From positions 1-19,885 of the forward strand of contig CAMLIF010000075.1 of NCBI GenBank assembly GCA_946479985.1: a stretch of 19,885 bases of DNA, given 5' to 3'. Shown one piece after another: positions 15,299 to 19,885 of this stretch (its first letter is position 1; every line of letters begins with the position of its first letter). The notes under the pieces were generated by a model. That model searched no databases, was not told where the DNA came from, and was given only the letters and a program-made list of their open reading frames with translations. The DNA comes from an uncultured Flavobacteriales bacterium. GTDB taxonomy: Bacteria > Bacteroidota > Bacteroidia > Flavobacteriales > Crocinitomicaceae. Made by a program: the position numbers and the translations under genes.

Positions 15299-16177
15299 TT
15301 ACAATTGCCCGTCTGAGTGATACGAACCGGACTTGTAAACCTCTACTTTCAGCAGAATTCCGTCTTTATCGTATACGTATACTTTTCCGTCCCAAAGTCG
15401 ACCGTCTTTAAACGTTCCGTCCTGAGAAATTTCACCGTCTTCGTTATACACTTTGTTATAACCATTCGGCTTCCATGTCGCGCCAGGAGTTTTGGGAGTT
15501 CCTTTAATTGCTGGCGGCGGTTTCGAAGGTCCGCTTGGATCTTTTACTTTTTCAGGAGCACTTACCATTTCTTTTTGGATTGTGTTTGTAATCTCTCCAG
15601 TAGAACTGTAAGTAATGATTTCCTTCACGTCACCATTTGGCCAGTAGCGTGTTGCGGTTCCTGTTGGGGTTCCGTTATTTGCAGTGTAAACCAATTCTTC
15701 CTGCCCGTTTGGATAGTAGAACTTAACTTTTCCCTGCTCTTTTCCTAATTCATTATAATCTGCAACGTACTCACGAACTCCAGTTTCGTAAAAACGTACT
15801 AACGAATCTAATTGCTGATTCTTCTCAAAAGTTCCGGTTTCTCTCACTTTTCCATTCGGCCAATACTTGGTGTAAATACCTTTCGGACGATTGTTTTCGT
15901 ATTCTCCCTTTAATTTTGGTGTAACGCCATCGTCATGGTACTTGATCCAAATACCCTCTTTTCTGTCGTCAACATATTTTCCTTCTTCCACTTTTCCGGT
16001 CGACGGAATTCCTGATTCAGGACGATCTTTACCGTAAATAATCCACTTGCCCTGCTTCTTCCCGTTTTGATCAGTGACGTTTGTTTTATCGTCCTGATCA
16101 TCAGACGTACTGGCAAGAGCATTCCCAATGAATAGAAAGCAAAGAAGTAAAAGTCCTAGCCGATTTAACTTCCACAT
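15299..16177 (-). CDS. Exported MORN-repeat (YwqK-like) protein
   Basis: A 292-residue protein with a signal peptide (about 1-22, MWKLNRLGLLLLCFLFIGNA) followed by repeats of the MORN/YwqK type. Each repeat has an aromatic residue, then NG or DG, a strand and another aromatic: for example KGIYTKYWPNGKVRETGTF, GKVKFYYPNGQEELVY and GTATRYWPNGDVKEIITY. A Pro/Lys-rich linker lies around 205-230, and a final repeat pair GYNKVYNEDGEISQDGTF and VYVYDKDGILLKVEVY closes the protein. Proteins of this type are numerous in Bacteroidota; some are labelled YwqK-family antitoxins by similarity, but no partner toxin is seen here. It is monocistronic. The function is unknown. Confidence 0.85.
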   Translation of the reverse strand: MWKLNRLGLLLLCFLFIGNALASTSDDQDDKTNVTDQNGKKQGKWIIYGKDRPESGIPSTGKVEEGKYVDDRKEGIWIKYHDDGVTPKLKGEYENNRPKGIYTKYWPNGKVRETGTFEKNQQLDSLVRFYETGVREYVADYNELGKEQGKVKFYYPNGQEELVYTANNGTPTGTATRYWPNGDVKEIITYSSTGEITNTIQKEMVSAPEKVKDPSGPSKPPPAIKGTPKTPGATWKPNGYNKVYNEDGEISQDGTFKDGRLWDGKVYVYDKDGILLKVEVYKSGSYHSDGQL

Positions 16178-16288
16178 AGTTTTATAATTAGTTTGTAGCG
16201 TAATCTAAAGATAGAATTATTCCACAAAAGTTGCCTATTTTTTTAAATAATTTCGATAAACGATCTAGTTTTGCCGATAAACGCATGT

Positions 16289-17245
16289 TTATTGCTCTGA
16301 AACGAGCGCTAAATTAATGTTTTTCAACATTGTAGAAACCATTTTGTGCAAATTGTAACTTTCGTTCCATCCCCAGTCGGTTCTGGCAAATGAATCGTCA
16401 ATACTCGCAGGCCATGAATCAGCAATTTCCTGGCGGAAATCAGGTGCGTAAGAAATTTCAAAATCCGGAACTTCTTTGCGGATAGCATTGGCTAGTTCTT
16501 CAGGGGTAAACGACAACGCTGAAAGGTTATAACTTGATCTGATTTTGACACTTTCTTTAGGTGCTTCCATGAGCTCAATTGTTGCCCTGATAGCATCATC
16601 CATAAACATCATCGGCAGTGCCGAATCTGCTTTCAGGAAACTGGTGAAAGGTTTTCCTGCTTTCGCCTTATAAAAAATGTCTACAGCATAGTCTGTAGTT
16701 CCGCCGCCAGGGAGACTTTTGTACGAAATTAGCCCGGGGTAGCGGATACTTCTAACATCAACGCCGAACTTATTAAAGTAATATTCACACCAGCGTTCAC
16801 CGGCTTGTTTGGAAATGCCGTAAACGGTGCTCGGCTCCATAACTGTATACTGTGGCGTATTGATCCGGGGAGTTGTTGGTCCGAAAACTGCAATACTTGA
16901 GGGCCAGAACACCTTTTTTATATGTCCTTCTTTTGCAAGATCCAAAATGGTAAATAATCCTTCCATGTTCAGTTTCCAGGCAAAGTCAGGATTTTTTTCT
17001 GCTGTGGCTGAAAGTAGTGCCGCCAGCAAATACACATCGGTTATTTTTCCTTCTATAATAGTGTGTCGCACTTTCTCACGATCCATTGCATCCAAAACCA
17101 TGTAAGGCCCGTTTTGCAAATTTTCCGGGCATTCGGTTTTCAGGTCTGCGGCTATCACTTGCTCGTTCCCAAATTTTTCGCGTAAAGCCAATACCAATTC
17201 GGTTCCGATCTGACCGCATGAACCTAATACCAACACTTTCTTCAT
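16289..17245 (-). CDS. L-threonine 3-dehydrogenase, SDR/epimerase type
   Basis: An NAD-dependent dehydrogenase that oxidises L-threonine to 2-amino-3-ketobutyrate. In 318 residues the Rossmann motif G8-x2-G11-x2-G14 is at the N-terminus, the catalytic pair Y142-x3-K146 follows, and the Ser before it lies in WPSSIAVFG (114-122). The stretch RYPGLISYKSLPGGGTTDYA (168-187) is the substrate-domain signature of the short-chain threonine dehydrogenases known from Flavobacterium and Cupriavidus, and separates this protein from UDP-sugar epimerases. No 2-amino-3-ketobutyrate CoA ligase gene is adjacent. It is divergent from hmgA and has a -7 element at 17276-17269. The enzyme is cytoplasmic. Confidence 0.9.
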   Translation of the reverse strand: MKKVLVLGSCGQIGTELVLALREKFGNEQVIAADLKTECPENLQNGPYMVLDAMDREKVRHTIIEGKITDVYLLAALLSATAEKNPDFAWKLNMEGLFTILDLAKEGHIKKVFWPSSIAVFGPTTPRINTPQYTVMEPSTVYGISKQAGERWCEYYFNKFGVDVRSIRYPGLISYKSLPGGGTTDYAVDIFYKAKAGKPFTSFLKADSALPMMFMDDAIRATIELMEAPKESVKIRSSYNLSALSFTPEELANAIRKEVPDFEISYAPDFRQEIADSWPASIDDSFARTDWGWNESYNLHKMVSTMLKNINLALVSEQ

Positions 17246-17268
17246 AGATAATGATTATATAACCGGCG

Positions 17269-17276
17269 CAAAAATA
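17269..17276 (-). promoter_or_regulatory. Promoter -7 element of the threonine dehydrogenase gene
   Basis: The minus strand reads TATTTTTG, matching TAnnTTTG. The nearest TTG on that strand (17304-17302) is 25 bases upstream, two more than usual. The leader to the ATG at 17245 would be about 20 nt. Confidence 0.45.
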
Positions 17277-17285
17277 GTGCTTTTC

Positions 17286-17313
17286 GAAACCGGTTTCTTC
17301 ACAAATCCGTGAA
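17286..17313. promoter_or_regulatory. Two adjacent palindromes, possible operator in the divergent promoter region
   Basis: GAAACCGGTTTC (17286-17297) is a perfect 12-bp palindrome. It is followed at once by TTCAC-6-GTGAA (17298-17313). They lie in the -33 region of the threonine dehydrogenase promoter and just upstream of the hmgA promoter. A regulator binding here could affect both genes. This is inference only. Confidence 0.3.
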
Positions 17314-17327
17314 ATTTCTCAAAATCA

Positions 17328-17359
17328 TTGAAAGCGAACATGAGATTTTGATAAATTTG
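17328..17359 (+). promoter_or_regulatory. Promoter of the hmgA-hppD unit
   Basis: TTG at 17328-17330, a 21-base spacer and TAAATTTG at 17352-17359 fit the Bacteroidota consensus. Transcription would begin near 17365, giving hmgA a leader of about 147 nt, much longer than the other leaders in this window. Confidence 0.6.
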
Positions 17360-17375
17360 TGGTAAATCACGTTTT

Positions 17376-17432
17376 ATGTGGATTGAATTGCAAATACATC
17401 TTCTTTGGCTTCAGATCAGGAAGCCGGAATGA
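17376..17432 (+). CDS. Possible 18-codon leader peptide upstream of hmgA
   Basis: ATG at 17376, about 11 nt after the expected transcription start, opens an 18-residue frame (MWIELQIHLLWLQIRKPE) ending at TGA 17430-17432. It has two Trp and several Leu codons but no Tyr or Phe. Its last third covers the first hairpin of the hmgA leader, so a translating ribosome would break that hairpin. No clear ribosome binding site is seen and it could be chance. Confidence 0.25.
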   Translation: MWIELQIHLLWLQIRKPE

Positions 17433-17479
17433 AAGGTCTTCTTTTTTTGAAGGGGCTTCTTTGTCTTGATAGTGCCCCT
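17407..17479 (+). promoter_or_regulatory. hmgA leader with mutually exclusive hairpins (attenuator-like)
   Basis: Four segments can pair alternatively: GGCTTC (17407-17412), GAAGCC (17420-17425), AGGGGCTTC (17451-17459) and GCCCCT (17474-17479). Segment 1 pairs with 2; 2 can also pair with GGCTTC inside segment 3; and the AGGGGC part of 3 pairs with 4. The two outer pairings are compatible with each other and exclude the middle one, as in classical attenuators. No long T run follows segment 4, so control of translation or stability is as likely as termination. Confidence 0.35.
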
Positions 17480-17511
17480 ATTTATTTGTATATTCATTAA
17501 AATTTTGAGAA

Positions 17512-18666
17512 ATGCCATTTTATTATAAGTTGGGAGAAATCCCGCATAAAAGACATACACAATTTAGAAAACCTTCCGGTGATTTATATTACGAACAATT
17601 GTTCGGAACTGAGGGTTTTAGCGGGTTTTCATCACTTTTGTATCATGTGCACCGCCCAACGATGGTGAAATCATTTGGTGATGCTATTGACTTAACTCCA
17701 CAAGCAGCTGTAGGAAAGAATATTAAGTCGCGTATGCTCAAGGGTTTTGAGGTTACGCCGAAAGATGATTTCCTTGAAAGCAGAACCATTGTTATGTTTA
17801 ATAACGATTTGAATATTGCACTTGCAGCTCCAAAAAAATCCATGACTTCTTATTTCTATAAGAATGCCGATTCTGACGAAATGCTCTTTGTGCATCGCGG
17901 TTCGGGAAAACTGAAAACACTTTTGGGAAACATCGATTTTAGCTATGGCGATTATTTGGTGATTCCGCGTGGAATGATCTATCAGATTGAGTTCGATTCG
18001 GAAGACAATCGTTTGTTCATTGTAGAATCGTTTTCACCGTTGTATACTCCAAAAAACTATCGCAGCAAATTTGGCCAGTTGCTGGAGCATTCACCTTTTT
18101 GTGAGCGCGATCTGAGAGGGCCAAGTGAAATTGAAACGCACGATGAATTGGGTGAGTTTATCATAAAGATTAAGAAGGAAAACATGCTGCACGAGTTGGT
18201 TTATGCCTCGCATCCTTTCGACGTTGTAGGATGGGACGGTTATAATTTTCCGTATGCTTTTTCTATTCACGATTTTGAACCGATAACTGGGCGTGTTCAT
18301 CAGCCGCCACCGGTGCATCAAACTTTTGAAGCACACAATTTTGTGGTGTGCTCTTTCTGTCCGAGATTGTACGATTATCACCCGCTTTCTATTCCGGCAC
18401 CTTACAACCATAGCAACATCGATTCTGATGAGCTGCTGTATTACGTAGATGGTGATTTTATGAGTAGAAATCATGTGGAAAAAGGATACATTTCACTGCA
18501 TCCGGGCGGAATTCCACATGGCCCGCATCCCGGAGCGTATGAAAGAAGTATTGGTCAGAAGGAAACACAGGAACTGGCGGTAATGGTTGATACTTTCCGT
18601 CCGTTAAAATTAACCCAGGCAGCGATAGATACGGAGTTGGAAGACTACGCTTATAGCTGGCTATAG
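17512..18666 (+). CDS. hmgA: Homogentisate 1,2-dioxygenase, Bacteroidota type
   Basis: An iron(II) ring-cleaving enzyme of tyrosine and phenylalanine catabolism, turning homogentisate into maleylacetoacetate. The 384 residues form the duplicated cupin typical of the family, about 50 residues shorter than human HGD. The N-terminal cupin has HRGSGKLKTLLG (128-139) and the GDYLVIPRG turn (146-154). The C-terminal half carries VVGWDGYNFPY (238-248) and the putative iron ligands H300 (YNHSN), an acidic residue at D306 or E307, and H336 (IPHGP), with H330 matching human His365. The acidic ligand spacing differs by one from the canonical H-x5-E. The gene is followed 69 bases later by hppD, which supplies its substrate; this supports the call. 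Confidence 0.88.
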   Translation: MPFYYKLGEIPHKRHTQFRKPSGDLYYEQLFGTEGFSGFSSLLYHVHRPTMVKSFGDAIDLTPQAAVGKNIKSRMLKGFEVTPKDDFLESRTIVMFNNDLNIALAAPKKSMTSYFYKNADSDEMLFVHRGSGKLKTLLGNIDFSYGDYLVIPRGMIYQIEFDSEDNRLFIVESFSPLYTPKNYRSKFGQLLEHSPFCERDLRGPSEIETHDELGEFIIKIKKENMLHELVYASHPFDVVGWDGYNFPYAFSIHDFEPITGRVHQPPPVHQTFEAHNFVVCSFCPRLYDYHPLSIPAPYNHSNIDSDELLYYVDGDFMSRNHVEKGYISLHPGGIPHGPHPGAYERSIGQKETQELAVMVDTFRPLKLTQAAIDTELEDYAYSWL

Positions 18667-18683
18667 AGAATTACTAATTACAA

Positions 18684-18719
18684 ATGACTAGTTATTTCAA
18701 TTAATTCGCAACTAGTCAT
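18684..18719 (+). repeat. Intercistronic hairpin between hmgA and hppD
   Basis: ATGACTAGTT (18684-18693) and AACTAGTCAT (18710-18719) are exact reverse complements separated by a 16-base A/T-rich loop. There is no T run after it, so it is not a normal terminator. It ends 16 bases before the hppD ATG and could stabilise the upstream message, tune hppD translation or be a protein-binding site. Confidence 0.6.
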
Positions 18720-18735
18720 GGAAATATAAAAGATT

Positions 18736-19863
18736 ATGAGTAACGAAATTAAAAATGTGGAATACGGTTTAGAGAAAATCTTTGAGGGAGCTCAGGATTT
18801 CTTGCCGCTTTTAGGAACAGATTATGTAGAATTTTATGTGGGAAATGCGAAACAGGCAGCTCACTTCTACAAAACGGCTTTTGGTTTTCAGGATTTGGCT
18901 TATGCAGGTTTGGAGACAGGAGTGAAAGATCGTGCTTCGTACGTATTAAAGCAGGATAAAATCAGATTAGTGCTTACTACTGCGCTTAATAGTGAATCAC
19001 CAATTGGTGAACATGTAAAAAAGCATGGTGACGGTGTTAAGGTTATAGCTTTATGGGTGGAAGATGCGCGAAAATCGTATGAGGAAACTACAAAGCGTGG
19101 TGCACGTTCTTATTTTGAACCAATGGTTGAATCTGATGAGAATGGTGAAGTTGTACGTTCAGGAATTTACGGAGCTTACGGTGAAACGGTTTTTGTTTTT
19201 GTAGAGCGTAAGAACTACAAAGGTGTTTTTATGCCGGGTTATGTTGAAAAAACATCTGATTATAATCCAGCACCAGTAGGATTAAAGTTCATTGACCACA
19301 TGGTTGGAAATACGGATTGGAATCGTATGAACGCCGCCGTTAAATGGTTTGAAGACGTCATGGGATTTGTGAATTTCTTGTCGTTTGATGATAAACAAAT
19401 CACAACAGAATATTCGGCATTAATGTCGAAAGTGATGTCGAATGGGAATGGAAGAATTAAGTTCCCGATTAACGAACCCGCAGAAGGAAAGAAACGTTCT
19501 CAAATTGAAGAATACATTGACTTTTACGAAGGAGAAGGTGTGCAGCATATTGCAGTTGCAACTGACGATATAATCAAAACGGTTGCTGAAATGCGTTCTC
19601 GTGGAGTTGAATTTTTATCAACTCCTCCGCAGGAATATTACAATGCGATTCCGGAGCGTTTGAAAGATCACATGTCTAAATTCAAAGAAGATATCAATGA
19701 ATTGCAGAAATTGGGAATTATGATTGATGCGGATGAAGAAGGATATTTGCTTCAGATTTTCACAAAGCCTGTTGAGGATCGTCCGACAGTTTTCTTTGAA
19801 GTTATTCAGCGAATGGGAGCCAGAGGATACGGTTCCGGTAACTTCAAAGCATTGTTAGAATAA
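18736..19863 (+). CDS. hppD: 4-hydroxyphenylpyruvate dioxygenase, apparently truncated by a C-terminal nonsense codon
   Basis: An iron(II) dioxygenase that converts 4-hydroxyphenylpyruvate to homogentisate, the step before HmgA. The reading frame gives 375 residues of two VOC-fold halves. The three iron ligands are present: H188 in FIDHMVG, H271 in VQHIAVATDD and E355 in FFEVIQR. The end, GYGSGNFKALLE, is the family motif that normally continues as ...ALFESIERxQ. Here a TAA (19861-19863) stands where the Ser codon is expected, and the next codons in frame still read I-E-R-E-Q-A-K to the window end. About a dozen C-terminal residues, part of the helix that closes the active site, are therefore lost. 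Activity is uncertain. It is co-directional with hmgA, 69 bases downstream. Confidence 0.93.
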   Translation: MSNEIKNVEYGLEKIFEGAQDFLPLLGTDYVEFYVGNAKQAAHFYKTAFGFQDLAYAGLETGVKDRASYVLKQDKIRLVLTTALNSESPIGEHVKKHGDGVKVIALWVEDARKSYEETTKRGARSYFEPMVESDENGEVVRSGIYGAYGETVFVFVERKNYKGVFMPGYVEKTSDYNPAPVGLKFIDHMVGNTDWNRMNAAVKWFEDVMGFVNFLSFDDKQITTEYSALMSKVMSNGNGRIKFPINEPAEGKKRSQIEEYIDFYEGEGVQHIAVATDDIIKTVAEMRSRGVEFLSTPPQEYYNAIPERLKDHMSKFKEDINELQKLGIMIDADEEGYLLQIFTKPVEDRPTVFFEVIQRMGARGYGSGNFKALLE

Positions 19864-19885
19864 ATTGAAAGAGAACAAGCGAAGA

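Noticed and set aside
15151..15411. 86-codon plus-strand frame crossing the bidirectional terminator and the end of the MORN gene.
   Set aside because: It passes through a terminator stem and the coding region of the opposite strand; the sequence does not look like a protein, unlike the adjacent frame from 15129.
16254..16283. Direct repeat CGATAAACG at 16254-16262 and 16275-16283, 21 bases apart, between the threonine dehydrogenase stop and the MORN gene start.
   Set aside because: Spacing of two helical turns is suggestive, but the words are short, lie at a gene 3' end and have no linked promoter that I can identify.
18091..18474. 127-codon minus-strand frame inside hmgA.
   Set aside because: Shadow of hmgA on the opposite strand, with no start signals or recognisable motif.

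Overview
The window comes from a member of the Bacteroidota, most likely of the Flavobacteriales and perhaps near the Fluviicola/Crocinitomicaceae group (inference). The evidence is a type IX secretion (gliding-motility type) C-terminal sorting domain, TAnnTTTG promoter elements, short leaders with weak ribosome binding sites, a nuo operon with separate nuoC and nuoD, and a cyclophilin-FKBP fusion of a kind described from Flavobacterium. All genes look chromosomal. There is no rRNA, tRNA, CRISPR array, phage or insertion sequence.

Layout. Positions 1-4642 (minus strand) carry the complex I operon nuoA-B-C-D-E-F and the first 31 codons of nuoG. The genes are packed with gaps of 2-12 bases or short overlaps. 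Positions 4643-4932 have no protein gene but hold a plus-strand promoter, a strong hairpin and a terminator, which together look like a small RNA gene of about 90 nt, followed by a perfect 34-bp palindrome. Positions 4933-7298 (minus) carry an exported TPR protein and a small lipoprotein. Next is a dual cyclophilin-FKBP foldase (minus), then glycyl-tRNA synthetase (plus) with a promoter so close to its ATG that the mRNA is probably leaderless. A LEA14-like lipoprotein and an M20 dipeptidase form a minus-strand pair. A 736-residue T9SS-secreted surface protein (plus) follows. Positions 14742-15298 hold a terminator, what may be a frameshifted gene remnant, and a bidirectional terminator. A MORN-repeat protein and an SDR-type L-threonine dehydrogenase lie on the minus strand. 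The window ends with the tyrosine catabolism genes hmgA and hppD on the plus strand.

How the genes work together. nuoA-G encode the quinone-linked hydrophilic arm of NADH:quinone oxidoreductase plus one membrane subunit; the remaining membrane subunits should lie beyond position 1. HppD makes homogentisate and HmgA opens its ring, so these two form a pathway module. The divergent threonine dehydrogenase is another amino-acid catabolic enzyme. The foldase, TPR protein, lipoproteins and T9SS cargo are all envelope or exported proteins but show no clear joint pathway.

Most of the window is ordinary housekeeping sequence. The observations most worth checking are: (1) hppD stops at a TAA exactly where the family has a conserved Ser, and the conserved C-terminal sequence continues in frame after it; (2) the small RNA candidate beside nuoA; (3) an hmgA leader with a short upstream ORF and mutually exclusive hairpins; (4) a likely frameshifted gene remnant near 15.1 kb.
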